The position numbers were made by a program, and so were the translations under genes. A stretch of 64,000 nt of DNA, taken from Semisulcospira habei (taxonomy: Eukaryota; Mollusca; Gastropoda; Semisulcospiridae). Position 1 is the first letter of the stretch. Every line of letters begins with the position of its first letter. The stretch is from assembly GCA_036245525.1 (NCBI GenBank), contig BTPG01000008.1, positions 32,553,323 through 32,617,322 on the forward strand. Direction: 5' to 3'. The notes under the pieces are model-generated. The model was not told where the DNA came from. It was given only the letters and a program-made list of their open reading frames with translations, and ran no database searches. Of the stretch, positions 10,692 through 21,690 are shown in pieces.

Positions 10692-12238
10692 ATCTTCTCC
10701 TGTTGCTGCAGTGTCCCCTGAGTCTGCGTGCCAGACAGTCTGCCCGGTAGTACTCAACCCTGACCCCCTGGCTGTTGAGCGCCTGATGGCGGAGATATCG
10801 GTTCTCCGATTCGCCGTTGGGGAGATCCGCCACTCGTACAACATCGAGGTGGATTCGCTGCACACGGAGATTAGACACCTGCGTGAGCGGATCACCCAGC
10901 TGGAGGGTAGAAGGATGGCCAGAGAAGCGATAGGAAAAGCGGCAAGAAGAACCCGTCACCCCCGTCCAACACTCGGCCCAAGCAAGCGCTGGAAAAGTCG
11001 CCAACCTCAACGACAACTTCTGAGCCCCCACGTGCATCTCCGCTAACCCCCGAGCGCAAAGAGCCGGCACCAAAACGACCATCTTCAGATACCGACAAAG
11101 CCACCGACCTTTCTGCACTCCAAAACCCAAAGCCTGGCACCCAGATGCTACTACTCGGCGATTCGATACTACGCGGCCTTCATGGAGACCTCATGTCTGT
11201 CACTGGCACAGACAAAGCGCAGGTCGTGTCAGTGTCAGGCCTCGACAGAGCCGGCATCCTCCAGCACCTTCACGATGCCGACCCCACGAATGCAGTCACC
11301 ACAGTCGTCATGCATGTCGGCATCAATGACTGTAAGCGTGGGTTCGTCAGTCATCGGCAAGAAGGGCTGGAAGGATGTGATTTCTGCTGCCGCGAGTCTT
11401 CCCCAAGGCAGAAATCTTCATCTCATCCATCCTGCCCACGATCAACGAACGTCAGCAGCCGGATCCATGCGTCACAGACACCAACCTTTGTCTCAGAGAG
11501 CTGTGCCACTCGCTGAAGGTCAACTTTATTGACAATGACCAAGTGTTTTACACAAGGACCGGCGAGGTAAAGAGCGGGTGGTTTAGAGACGCCATCCATC
11601 CGAACAAGCGGGGCACCAGTGCTGTCGCTGTAAACATCAAGCGGGCGTACTCTGGCCGTACCTCCAACATCGTAACCCGCCCCACTGAGGCTAGACACCG
11701 GCCAAACCCACACCGCCACGGACAGCTAAATGTACTCGGGCATGGCGGTAAAAATGGGCATCTCGGCCCTAGAGACCAAGGGCCTCAACACAGTCAGCGC
11801 CCTCAGCACGCAGCCAGTTCAAGCTTGGCGCCCCGATTCCGCCAGGAGCAGGCTGTGACGAAAGTCTTCAGAATGGCGCCCAGATTCCACCAAGAGCAGG
11901 CTTTTCCAAATTACTATAGTCAGCACGATCCGAACCATGCTGACCGTACACCAGCGCCGTTATGGCGGTGTTATCAAAGGCCGGGGCTGCTCCAGAACAC
12001 AAGCCACAGCAGCCCGGCTATGATCGCACATCAACACTCATGGGCGCCCCTTCCTACATGGCAGGCGGTCGACCTGTGTACCCCTACCCGTACCCCAAAC
12101 CCCCAACTTTCCCCTATCCCCCGCCGCCCCCACCCCCTGGAGTGCCGCAGCTTTAGTGAGAGTGATGTGCCGCCTTGTTTTCGCTTCTTCAAAAGTTCAG
12201 GCCACGCGCCGGTAATTAAGACACGCTTCCCTAGGTGA
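10692..12238 (+). pseudogene. LINE copy B ORF1, coiled coil plus SGNH-type esterase domain, frameshifted
   Basis: First open reading frame of a LINE. The N-terminal part (10711-10915) encodes a heptad-like coiled coil rich in Glu, Arg and Leu (RHLRERITQLEGRR). A basic Pro/Ser-rich linker follows. From 11145 an SGNH-hydrolase-like domain begins: LLLGDSIL holds the block-I GDS, HVGIND (about 11315) the block-III Asn, and DAIHPNKRG (about 11590) the block-V Asp and His. A Pro/His-rich tail runs to 12238. Esterase-type ORF1 proteins are known in CR1/L2-group LINEs, where the domain is thought to aid RNP or membrane interaction. At least two frameshifts (near 10930 and 11350-11530) split the frame. 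LINE copy C has the same architecture. Confidence 0.75.
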
Positions 12239-12730
12239 TAGCCATTTCGACATTCTTTGATAAAGTTCCACTGTGCGCGTTTTGTGGACCAATTATTGAC
12301 AGTAATTTCCAATCTGCTATTATCATTTCCTGATTTAAATATACTTTTTTCACTTAGCGATTTTTAAAATTATTATAGTTGTACCATTTTCTTAGACTTA
12401 AATTTGTTTGTTTTTCTTTCTTCTTATTTTTAAGTCGTCAAATTAGCTTTGTGTATTATGAACTTTGTCGCAGGTGAACGTGCATAGTTCCTTGACAAGT
12501 CATTTTTCATTTGTTTTCTTTTATAGTTGCTGACTTTGTTATTTTTTGTTGACATAACCAAGCAAGAAAACCGTAAACATTCTGCTGAACTTAGACTAAG
12601 CGCGTGATAAACATTGTGATTCTTTGCCGTGTATTCTTTTATTGAGCTTATTTAAAGCATTTTATAGATATTGATATTAGTAGATTTTTATTTTTTTTTA
12701 TTTTTTTGGATTATTTTTTTGTGACCATAT
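12239..12730 (+). other. ORF1-ORF2 spacer of LINE copy B
   Basis: An AT-rich, T-run-containing stretch between the two LINE frames. No gene or separate repeat seen. Confidence 0.6.
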
Positions 12731-14115
12731 TTGTATTATATCTTTCGCTACATTTGCATTTTTACCGACATGCAAAATCGTAATCTAAATACTGTTCCGA
12801 AACGAACAGACGAACTGAGAATTGGCCATCTTAACATATACCATCTAGTTAACAAGGTGCCCGATTTATCTGTGTTCCTAAACACGCCCTTACATTTTTA
12901 TATTTTTGGTGTGTCCGAGTCAAGGCTTAAAAGTTCAATAAGGGATTACTCCATTTCTGTCCCAAATTTCTCAGTACTCAGCAGAGATGCCTCAAGCCCA
13001 CAACACACTGGACTAGCTGTATATATACATAATTCAATACTTGGTAACGTTAAACGGCGACAAGACTTAGAGTCAGCTCAAGTGGAAAGCTTGTGGGTAG
13101 AAGTGAAGACATCTAAATCACCCCCCGTCCTCATTGGCTTTATTTATAGAAATCCCGCAGCTAGCTGGGACTGGTATGATGACTTCGTAGCAATGATGGA
13201 TAGCGTAAATCAAAATAAAGCTGACGTTCTTTTGGGCGATTTTAATATTGATCTTTCTAAATCTATAGGGCCCAATGCTGCATGGGCGTCAACAACAGCA
13301 CTATTCGGTTTAGAACAGTTAATTAAAACCCCCACTAGAACCACATGTACATCTTCAACCCTGATTGATCATATTTATGTGACAAATGATGATAAAATAT
13401 CAAATGTACATGTTCCCTCCTTAGCTGTCAGTGACCATAACCCAGTATGTTGCACAGTCTCCATGAAATTAGACAAAGAGAACAAAAAGAGACATAAAAC
13501 AATTAAATATCGTTCTTTCAAAACATTTAATAACGGCGATTTTCTGCGGGATCTGCGCAATACTCCTTTCAGGGACGTGTATAACCACACTTCTCCTGAC
13601 AGTGCCCTGTCGTACTGGATGGATCTATTCCTTGGAGTCCTAAATAAGCATGCGCCCATACGAGAAAAACGAGTTAAGCAATCTACCCTGCCACCCTGGT
13701 TAACAGTAGATGTCAAACAGGCCATGTCATTTAGAGACAAACTTAAGAAAGAAAAACAGTTTGATGAATATAAGAAACAACGAAATTGTGTTAAATACTT
13801 AGTGAGAGCGTAAAAAGAAACTGTTCTTCCAGGAAATGATTAGGGACAAAAAAGATACAGCATCGGTGTGGAAAGCCCTGAACGTTATAACAAAGGGTAA
13901 ATCAGCCCCTGAAATACCATCCCATTTGTCAGCTGATATATTAAATAACCACTTCCTATCGACAGCTGAAACACTTGCTCAGTCAGCTGCAAGTTGTAAC
14001 GCAGAGTACCAAGTTCCTAGTGTACTGGAAAAATACTGTGAGGCCAAAAATATACTGTAGACATTCATCATTCCTGATATTACCGTCGCTGAAGTCGGCA
14101 AATTCATCTCTAGCA

Positions 14116-14386
14116 CCCCCACCGGGTCTGCCCTAGGGGACCTTGGTGGGGTTGTCTACTTTTTAGTTCCTAGGGTCACCTTGTCTAACCCCTGCAAGGT
14201 GGGTTCTACTCTTTTGGGGGTTTGTATTTCTGTCTTTCTGGTCCATTCATCTGTATTTTCCTTTTGAAATTCTCCCTCCTGTCTGCGCTTCTTGCAGTTC
14301 TTTTCTTCATTTACCGCAGGCACGTCCTGAGAAGGCCTTTGTCGCTTGCGGGACGTAAAGCAATCTATACTCACTCACTCACTCAC
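14116..14386 (+). mobile_element. SINE, short divergent subfamily with (ACTC)n tail
   Basis: A 271-bp relative of the main SINE. It shares the CCCCACCGGGTCTGCCCT head, GGTCCATTCATCTGTATTT centre and GGCACGTCCTGAGAA end but lacks about 110 bp of the body, and its tail is ACTC repeats instead of ATCA. It is flanked by TCATCTCTAGCA at 14104-14115 and 14387-14398 (12 bp), which fixes the ends. Inserted in LINE copy B ORF2. Confidence 0.88.
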
Positions 14387-14492
14387 TCATCTCTAGCATG
14401 CCGAACAAAAAGTCCACCGGGATGGATGGTATAGACAACAAAATTCTGAAAATGTCACTACCATATACGGTAGAGGCACTCACTTATATCTT

Positions 14493-14881
14493 CCCCCCAC
14501 CCGGGTCTGCCCTGGGGGACTTGGGTGGGGTTAGGTATTTTTTAGTTCCCAGGGTCACCCTGGTCAGCCCCACAGGGTGGGTTTTTCTCTCTATTCTGGG
14601 GCATGTATTTCTGTCTACCCTTTGTCCATTCACCTGTATTTGCCTTTTTAAAACTCTCCCTACTGTCTGCACTGCCTGTAGCTCTTGATATTGGATGTGT
14701 GTTGCTAAATGGTCTTAGCTTTATTTAGGCCCCATGTGTTAGGTTTATTTAATGTATTGGACCGGCTGGCAACATACATTCAATGTTCTGTTTATTTTTT
14801 TTCACAAGCAGTGCAGGCACGTCCTGAGAAAGCCTTGTTGCTGTCGGGACGTTAAGCAATGTACAATCAATCAATCAATCA
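14493..14881 (+). mobile_element. SINE, complete, inserted in LINE copy B
   Basis: A 389-bp plus-strand copy of the main SINE family with ATCA-repeat tail. Flanking 15-bp duplications ACTCACTTATATCTT at 14478-14492 and 14882-14896. The LINE frame (TYIFNLCIK) resumes at the second duplication. It lies about 100 bp from the shorter SINE at 14116. Confidence 0.93.
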
Positions 14882-15433
14882 ACTCACTTATATCTTTAAC
14901 CTCTGTATAAAACACAGCACGTTTCCAACTATTTTCAAAGAGACCGAGGTACTTCCAATCCCTAAATCAAAAGATCTTGAAGATGTCAATAACTACCGTC
15001 CTATCTCACTTTTATCGGCCCTGTCAAAGCCCCTTGAAAAACACAAACAAAAACACCTCCTCGATTTTCTAAAAAAGGGCAATTTCATAAATATTCATCA
15101 GTCAGGCTTTAGACCGAAACACTCATGTCAGTCAGCACTGGCACACATTGTAGACAGCTGGCTGGAATCAATAAATAAAAACCTGATGTCTGGAGCTGTT
15201 TTCTTAGACCTACAAAAAGCATTTGATCTTGTCGACCATGACATTCTCTTAAAGAAGCTAGCAGCATACCATATAAGTGAAACTGCCATAGCATTCTTTA
15301 GATCATACCTAAAAGACAGAAAACAAAAGGTATATACCCATGGAAAATACTCTAAACAAGGACAAGTTAACTACGGTGTCCCCCAGGGGTCGATCTTGGG
15401 ACCTCTTCTATTTATAATATTCATTAATGATTT

Positions 15434-15657
15434 AATCAATCCAGACCAAAAAGGTGACTGCCAAGCGTGTGAAATGCAAAGAAGTACCCAACGGAGAAAG
15501 AAACACGCTTAGAAAATTGACCTTCAGTTGCCACATTCCTTCTGCATCTGAAGATAAGTAGCAAATAATGTCTCTGTTTGTTTGTCTATTTTGACAAAGG
15601 GTATTTACCCGAAATATTAATAAATTGTGTTGTACCGTTTTTTCTAAGCGTGTTTCT
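15434..15657 (+). mobile_element. 224-bp insert with 14-bp target duplication, Penelope-like hairpin
   Basis: Flanked by TTCATTAATGATTT at 15420-15433 and 15658-15671; the LINE frame continues after it. It contains a 21-bp perfect inverted repeat (15496-15516 with 15640-15660) whose right arm runs 3 bp into the target duplication. Near the right end a GGGTATTTACCC stem-loop followed by GAAAT and AATAAA resembles the 3' regions of Penelope-like elements and some hammerhead-ribozyme retroposons (from family knowledge). A first segment of 17 bp is shared with 5629-5645. Strand and class are uncertain. Confidence 0.6.
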
Positions 15658-16167
15658 TTCATTAATGATTTGCCTTTGCATATTACTAACACTGATGTTA
15701 ATTGCAACCTGTTTGCGGACGATACGAGCCTCCATGTTTCGGGTTAAAAAAAAACAGCTGACATTAACATTAGCTTACAAAGTAGTCTCAGCGAGGTTTC
15801 CGACTGGTGTAGAGAGAATCATATGGTTCTTCATCCAGGAAAAACAAAGAGTATTTTAATCACTACACGACAAAAACACCAACGCCGACCACAGCCGTTA
15901 CATTTACAACTGAACGCTAAACCGATGGAACAAGTCACAGAGCGTAAATTCTTGGGAATACAAGTTGACGAACAATTATGTTGGGAGACGCATATAAATA
16001 CAGTCTGTAAAACCATTGCTAATAAAATACTTTCCTGTTGTCCCAGCTTAGACAAGTAACGGATACACATACTCGTAAACTGTTTTTTCATGCCCATATC
16101 AAGTCTCACGTTGATTATGTCCCCCACAGTGTGGGACGGTTGTAGTGATGTTCACATGAACAGGTTA

Positions 16168-18162
16168 TGTCGGACATCCTCACCATGGTTCAGCGCCGTG
16201 GGAGGCAAGCTTCTCGCTGCAAAGAGAGAGCGACGACAAGCTGAGAGACTATGGCTGTCCACGGGACTTACCGTACACAAGCAGATTTTCAGCGCTGCTA
16301 AGAAATATGTAACTCGTCTGGTACTCGTGGCGAAGACAGCTTTCTTCAATGCCAAGATTGCAGCGTGCACCACCAGCAAGCAGCTTTATAATGTAACCAA
16401 CAAACTGACTGCTAGAAGGGATCCATCTCCACTCCCGACCATTTTCTCACCATTAGAGTTGCCTGATCAGTTCTCAAATTTCTTTAATGAAAAAGTTCAG
16501 AACATTCGTGATAGACTTGATGGACTTATTTCACAGTCTCCATCGCAGTATGACGTTCCCTTTTCTGGTCAGTGTCTCTCGTCCTTCAGACCTGTCAGTG
16601 ATCAGGAACTTCATGCTGTGCTGAAGAGAACTGCACAAAAAACTTGTAGTTTAGACCCACTTCCTACTACATTGCTGTACGAGTGTATTGATGTTGTGCT
16701 TCCAGTCATGACCAACATTGTCAACGAGTCCCTGAGGTCTGGTATTTTTCCGTCGGATTTCAAGTCCGCCATTGTTAAACCTTTGCTAAAAAAGCCCTCT
16801 CTAGACCCTAACAATCTACAGAATTACCGCCCTGTCTCAAACCTCCCTTTTCTCTCTAAGATCGTTGAGAAGGTTGTGTTGTCGCAACTTCTCGACCATC
16901 TGAACCTGAATCATCTTCTTAGTCCCAATCAGTCTGCTTACCGTGCAGGTCATTCCACTGAAACTGCGCTTGCAAAAATTATTAATGACCTCCTCGAGGC
17001 TCTTGATGATGGCAAAGTATATGTTCTCGCACTGTTAGACCTATCTGCTGCCTTTGATACGATTGACCATGACATTTTGCTACAACGTCTCTATTCTGTG
17101 TATGGCATTCATGAAACTGCTTTATCGTGGTTTAGATCATATCTGACTGACAGAACTCAGTGCATAGTTGTTAATGATAAACTATCCAGCCCATCCACCG
17201 TGCACTTTGGCGTCCCACAAGGTTCAGTTCTTGGACCAGCCCTCTTTACCCTGTATGTTCAGCCACTGGCCAGTGTCTTTAACCGTTTCTCTATATCACA
17301 TCATGCATTTGCAGATGATACTCAACTCCATGACTCATGTTCACCTGATCAGATTATGGACACAATCGAGATCCTTCAGGAGTGCGTCTTGGATACTAAG
17401 ATGTGGATGACTTCAAACAAATTACAGTTGAATGACGGAAAAACTGAGGCCATGATAATTGCTTCCCCGAGGTTGACGAAGACGCTGACACTCCCCCCGT
17501 CATTACAAATCTGTGGTGCCACTGTCCCCTTCTCAACCAATGTAAAAAATCTGGGTGTCACACTTGATAGTAGCCTGTCCATGCGCCTTCATGTGAACAA
17601 CGTTTGCAGATCCGCCTATACTGAACTGCGACGTATTACTTCAGTCCGCCACTATCTGACACCTGAAGCAACTAAAGTACTTGTCTGCGCTTTTGTTTTG
17701 TCTAAATTAGACTATTGCAATGCTCTTTTGGCTGCCTGTTCCCAGTGTCTGATTGGCAAACTCCAGAAAATTCAAAACTCAGCTGCTAGGTTGATTCTTA
17801 GAGTCCCTAGATCAGATCATATCACACCCCATCTGTCTGCCCTACACTGGTTACCTGTAACGGCTAGGATTCAGTACAAAATTTCATGCATGACTCACAG
17901 TTGTATTACCTGTTCCTGCCCACACTACCTTGCCTCTCTTCTCCAGCTGTATACGCCCTTGAGACAGAATTTGCGCTCTGCTGCCGACTCTCGAGTTTTA
18001 CGTATCCCTCTTGTCAAAACAAAGTCGTTTGGTGGGAGGTCATTCAGATACCAGAGCCCAGTTGTTTGGAATGATCTCCCACGCGAACTGAGATACGTGG
18101 ATTCGAGAGAGGCATTCAAGCGTGCCCTAAAGACCCATATGTTTTATGTCAGCTACAAATGA
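16168..18162 (+). CDS. reverse transcriptase of the inserted L2-like LINE (partial ORF2)
   Basis: About 664 codons without a stop downstream of the insertion junction. The upstream open frame from 16090 belongs to the host LINE and joins by chance. Sequence order is linker with Arg-rich ERRQAERLW, fingers and palm of the reverse transcriptase with FADD at about 17310, thumb, and the conserved C-terminal RSFRYQSPVVWNDLP segment near 18040. Because the endonuclease part is absent, autonomous retrotransposition is not expected. The frame is better preserved than its LINE host, consistent with a younger insertion. Confidence 0.75.
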   Translation, partial: CRTSSPWFSAVGGKLLAAKRERRQAERLWLSTGLTVHKQIFSAAKKYVTRLVLVAKTAFFNAKIAACTTSKQLYNVTNKLTARRDPSPLPTIFSPLELPDQFSNFFNEKVQNIRDRLDGLISQSPSQYDVPFSGQCLSSFRPVSDQELHAVLKRTAQKTCSLDPLPTTLLYECIDVVLPVMTNIVNESLRSGIFPSDFKSAIVKPLLKKPSLDPNNLQNYRPVSNLPFLSKIVEKVVLSQLLDHLNLNHLLSPNQSAYRAGHSTETALAKIINDLLEALDDGKVYVLALLDLSAAFDTIDHDILLQRLYSVYGIHETALSWFRSYLTDRTQCIVVNDKLSSPSTVHFGVPQGSVLGPALFTLYVQPLASVFNRFSISHHAFADDTQLHDSCSPDQIMDTIEILQECVLDTKMWMTSNKLQLNDGKTEAMIIASPRLTKTLTLPPSLQICGATVPFSTNVKNLGVTLDSSLSMRLHVNNVCRSAYTELRRITSVRHYLTPEATKVLVCAFVLSKLDYCNALLAACSQCLIGKLQKIQNSAARLILRVPRSDHITPHLSALHWLPVTARIQYKISCMTHSCITCSCPHYLASLLQLYTPLRQNLRSAADSRVLRIPLVKTKSFGGRSFRYQSPVVWNDLPRELRYVDSREAFKRALKTHMFYVSYK

Positions 18163-18422
18163 CTTTGTCACACACCTGTCATGTTAAAGTCATCTCTATC
18201 TATTTATAGAAGTAGTGTGGGTGTGTGTGTGAATGCCAGTATGAGTCCATGAGCGTAGCACTTTTGAATGGTGACTTCATAGCTTGTTTACAGAGTGCGT
18301 TGTATTTTGTTTTTGTACTTTTTGTTAAATCCATTTTTGTAATTAGTTATTTTTTGTACATTAGTTTTTGTTAAGCGCCTAGAGCTCTAATCTGAGGTTA
18401 GGCGCTATACAAGTACTCATTA
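16168..18422 (+). mobile_element. L2-like LINE, 5'-truncated, inserted in LINE copy B
   Basis: A second, distinct LINE lies inside copy B: copy B reads up to HMNRL at 16167 and resumes with NSIYKRAVK at 18423. The insert encodes the linker and a complete reverse transcriptase: NYRPVSNLPFLSKIVEK (about 16820), YRAGHSTETAL (about 16940), LLDLSAAFDTIDHD (about 17035), FGVPQGSVLGPALF (about 17205), HAFADDTQLH (about 17305), and the C-terminal domain to the stop at 18160-18162. The frame is uninterrupted from the junction. The endonuclease is missing, so it is 5'-truncated. The 3' end carries the paired AAGCGC/GGCGCT hairpin and TACTCATTATT tail typical of L2/CR1-group LINEs, with at most a 2-3 bp target duplication. 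Confidence 0.88.
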
Positions 18423-18867
18423 TTAAACTCTATATATAAAAGAGCTGTTAAAATGATAGATACGCGGCCCATTCCTACCATAGACAAATTTAGACATCTG
18501 AACATTCTCGGCCTGCGTCAACAACTTAATTTCAATAAATGCATCCTCATGCACAAGATATTAAATAACATGACACCGCAGTATCTAACCACCAAATTTG
18601 TGCCACAGCAAGAACGCGAACGAAACAATACTTTACCCCTACCTCTGCCTAGAATTGACCTCTTTAAAACTAGTTTATCCTTTTCTGGACCGTTTGTATG
18701 GAACACTATTCCTGCACATTTGAAGACTATAGCCTCGCTTGGAATCTTTAAAACGAAACTTTTCGATTACCTGATGAGCCAAACATAACAACACTGGGCA
18801 TTTAAACAAACCCTGATGGTTAATGCTTTCATGCAATATATGCATTTATCTATATTATTTGTTTGTA

Positions 18868-18871
<4 letters not shown>

Positions 18872-18915
<44 letters not shown>
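18872..18915. repeat. (GT)n microsatellite
   Basis: GT array of about 44 bp at the junction between the end of LINE copy B and dispersed repeat R2. Confidence 0.95.
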
Positions 18916-18918
<3 letters not shown>

Positions 18919-19085
18919 ACACCAAATGACTAAAATGGGTTACTTTCTTTACCATCCTTATGCAAACTGGGTGTCTCTGAAATTCTGGGTGACTTAATCA
19001 GACACCCATTTTTTCTGAGGGTTGTTTCTGTATTATCTTTCATTCAAAAGTCAGAAAAAAATATCAAAATACGATGTTCCCATTT
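18916..19085 (+). repeat. dispersed repeat R2, copy 1
   Basis: About 170 bp similar to 58295-58480. Shared blocks include TTTACCATCCTTATG, AAATTCTGGGTGAC and CAGACACCCATTTTTTCTGA. Both copies directly follow a GT microsatellite on the same strand, so the microsatellite is part of the repeat's conserved architecture. No coding potential. Confidence 0.8.
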
Positions 19086-19123
19086 TAACAGATTTACTTC
19101 ATGGTTGTGTTTCAGGGAAGCCC

Positions 19124-19339
19124 AGAGAAAGATAATAGGAGAGGACTAAGAATCAAATTTCAATAAGGCCACACCCATCATTAAATCTCGCCTTTATTGA
19201 GATGATCCACCATGACACCCCCCCCCCCCCCCCCCATTATCAATGAATCAACCCTGTTCGTTTTTGAAAACGTGGCGACCATAATTAGTGCGGCCTTATT
19301 GAAATTTGATACATTAGTCCTCTCCTATTATCTTTCTCT
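19124..19339. mobile_element. MITE with 47-bp terminal inverted repeats
   Basis: The left arm 19124-19170 and right arm 19292-19339 are nearly perfect inverted repeats (start AGAGAAAGATAATAGGAGAG). The interior contains a poly-C run of about 20 and no coding frame. Size 216 bp and structure are those of a non-autonomous DNA transposon. No convincing target duplication was found, so the superfamily is open. Confidence 0.75.
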
Positions 19340-21077
19340 ATAACTATTGTTTATGTAAACACCTAATGACCTTAATTAATTACTAATTACGGTCATTAAG
19401 GTCTACACTGTTGTTTCTCTCAAACTCAAACCAAATCCTGATAGTGCTCTGTAATAGACTAATGACTTTTTACACACCCAATAATTAGAAAATTACTCTT
19501 CTTTGTCTCTCAATACTGCCAGAGACGATTTCCGAAAAACTCACATGCTCTGTCCCGCACATAACATTTCAGTTCACGCATGACAAGACTCAATGACAAG
19601 CCCTCTTTCACAGCGCCATTCACAGGTCACGCGTGACAGGGGACAGCTCAGTGCTAACTTTATTGAATTGGCTCTGTTTAAGCACGGCTCTGAACATAAC
19701 AAAACATACACGCACAAGCACAGACACGCCAGTTGCAGACCAAGATAATTCAAGGGCAGTGCCAGATTGTCATACAAGTTATATACACAGGCATACATAC
19801 ACACACACACATACCAACACATAAACACACGCACATGCACACGCACGTACGTACATACTAACATAAACACGCATATACTGACTTGAATACATGAATGCAA
19901 ACAGGTACACGACTTTTTGAATCAGCCCATGCGTGGACAAAAGCCTTTTTCAAGCATAATGGCTTGTTATGATAAAGCCATATTGACAGCGTTATTCACT
20001 TAAACAGGACTGTGAGCAAATTTCTGATCATTACACCACGTTGCATGCACGCGCACGCACGCACGCACACACACACAGACACACTCAGACACATATAACT
20101 ACAGACATACACGCACGCAAACACTCACACTCACACGCACACACACAGATTGTAAGATATTTCTTTTGTGGGTGCATAACTGATGCCTGACTCGAGCTGT
20201 AGTTCACGCGCCCGTGGGTGGTGTACTTGTTTAGACTGTTACTACGCTTTCAAGCTGAAAATAGACACATTACTCACTTCTTTAAACAGACACCTGTCTG
20301 AGTACATAAACAACAGATCCTCAAGAGCCCCCCAAGACTCCAGGCTTGACTTCCGTTGTAAAACGTTTCAGTCAGCTGTACTCTCAGGACTCACATTATG
20401 AGTAGACTGAGGGTCTTGACTGTGATCATTTGCCACGAGCAACGTATAGGTTAGCATTTCAGTTTCGAATACTCTGCCGAGCTCATAGGGCTCCAAGATT
20501 TATGAATATAATTGTCGACATAATTTTCAAGCGATAATGTCGTCGCTCTTTTGTTTGGCTGAATAGGCCTGTCATCTGCTTACTAATGTATGTGTTGTTA
20601 CCCCTGGTACCGTCTGTAGGTAACATACATGTCTTCATAGCCACCTCACATAGAGAAAGAGGTCTGATTTAAAAGTCTATATAGATGTGCTATTACGTAC
20701 CTGCCTCTTTAATCCAGTGTACAGTAACATGAAAAAGCTGAAGACTTGTTTGCCTACAGTGAGTCATAAACACCTGTCTGTCTGCACCGAGATTTTTCTT
20801 CCGGGTGCATACTGTCTAAACGCGAGTCATTGAAACCCACCAGCCCGTGAGAGATAATAACTCTTATTCAATTTCACGCCCTCTGGGCTGGACTGGTGTA
20901 CATGACTAGACTGTAAATAAGGTGAAAGAGACACCTCAGAAAATCATACCTTGCTTTATACAGACACCGACTGAGTACATAATACAACAGATCTTTAAGA
21001 TACCCCCCACTCCCCCCCCCCCACACACACACACAACACAGACACACACTGACACACACACATGCACACACACGCAC

Positions 21078-21113
<36 letters not shown>

Positions 21114-21690
21114 ACACGCGCACAATGGTATCATAACACACTTTTCTCAATTATGCCGCCCTAATGTTTACCCGGAATATGTTTACACCACACAGCCATC
21201 AATGCCTATGCCATACAAAGTCTTTGTGGCACTCCACCATTGCCAGCTGACAGCCCTGAATACTTGTGTGTACACCCATTACATTCACCCCTGTATGGGC
21301 GAACAGGTTTTGTTTACCGCGTTCTCAGCGAGGTGCAGTGACACTACCCACGTTTCTATTCCAGTGCCATGTGTGTCAACTGTCACTTTGAAAACATGCT
21401 ATTTGAGCCAAACAGGTTTTGTTAGAGGTACATAACACACATACACACACGCACTGACACACAGACACACACACGCACGCACTGACACACACACACACAC
21501 AAACACACAGAACATGTATACACAAACACACAGAACATGTATACGCCAATGCACAGCAATACAACTCAACTCACAGTTCAGTTATTTAGGGTTCACAGTG
21601 ACGCTATGAGTCTACTGAACAAGTAGAGTAATCCCTTCTATGAAAACATTAAAACAAACAAACATGTTTTATTGTACATTTTCAGTAGCC
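19340..21690. other. microsatellite-rich spacer, no recognised gene
   Basis: Contains several CA/GT-rich stretches (19793-19850, 20041-20150, 21015-21122, 21436-21510). Two related segments, 20258-20342 and 20937-21013, share CAGACACC, GAGTACATAA and ACAACAGATC blocks and look like an old duplication. Long open frames across the CA arrays are artefacts. The left end of the Polinton probably lies at the right side of this stretch but its terminal repeat was not identified. Confidence 0.5.

Larger units (their letters stand above)
12770..18785 (+). pseudogene. LINE copy B ORF2 (APE endonuclease and reverse transcriptase), broken by four insertions
   Basis: Encodes the endonuclease (LRIGHLNIYHL near 12810, SESRL near 12910, GDFNIDL near 13230, AVSDHNPV near 13425) and a reverse transcriptase (YRPISLLSALSKPLE near 14990, LDLQKAFDLVDHD near 15205, GVPQGSILGPLL near 15375, NLFADDTSLH near 15700), then the conserved C-terminal segment 18423-18785 ending MSQT. 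The product would nick target DNA and copy LINE RNA into it. The host frame resumes after each of the inserts at 14116-14386, 14493-14881, 15434-15657 and 16168-18422. Independent stops and frameshifts (about 13810, 14058, 15750, 16057) also inactivate it. The closest relative in the window is copy C. The assignment to the L2/CR1/Jockey assemblage is by motif, not by phylogeny. Confidence 0.88.

Noticed and set aside
16090..16167. Start of the 690-codon frame as part of the L2-like LINE protein
   Set aside because: This stretch is ORF2 sequence of LINE copy B that happens to be in frame with the insert.
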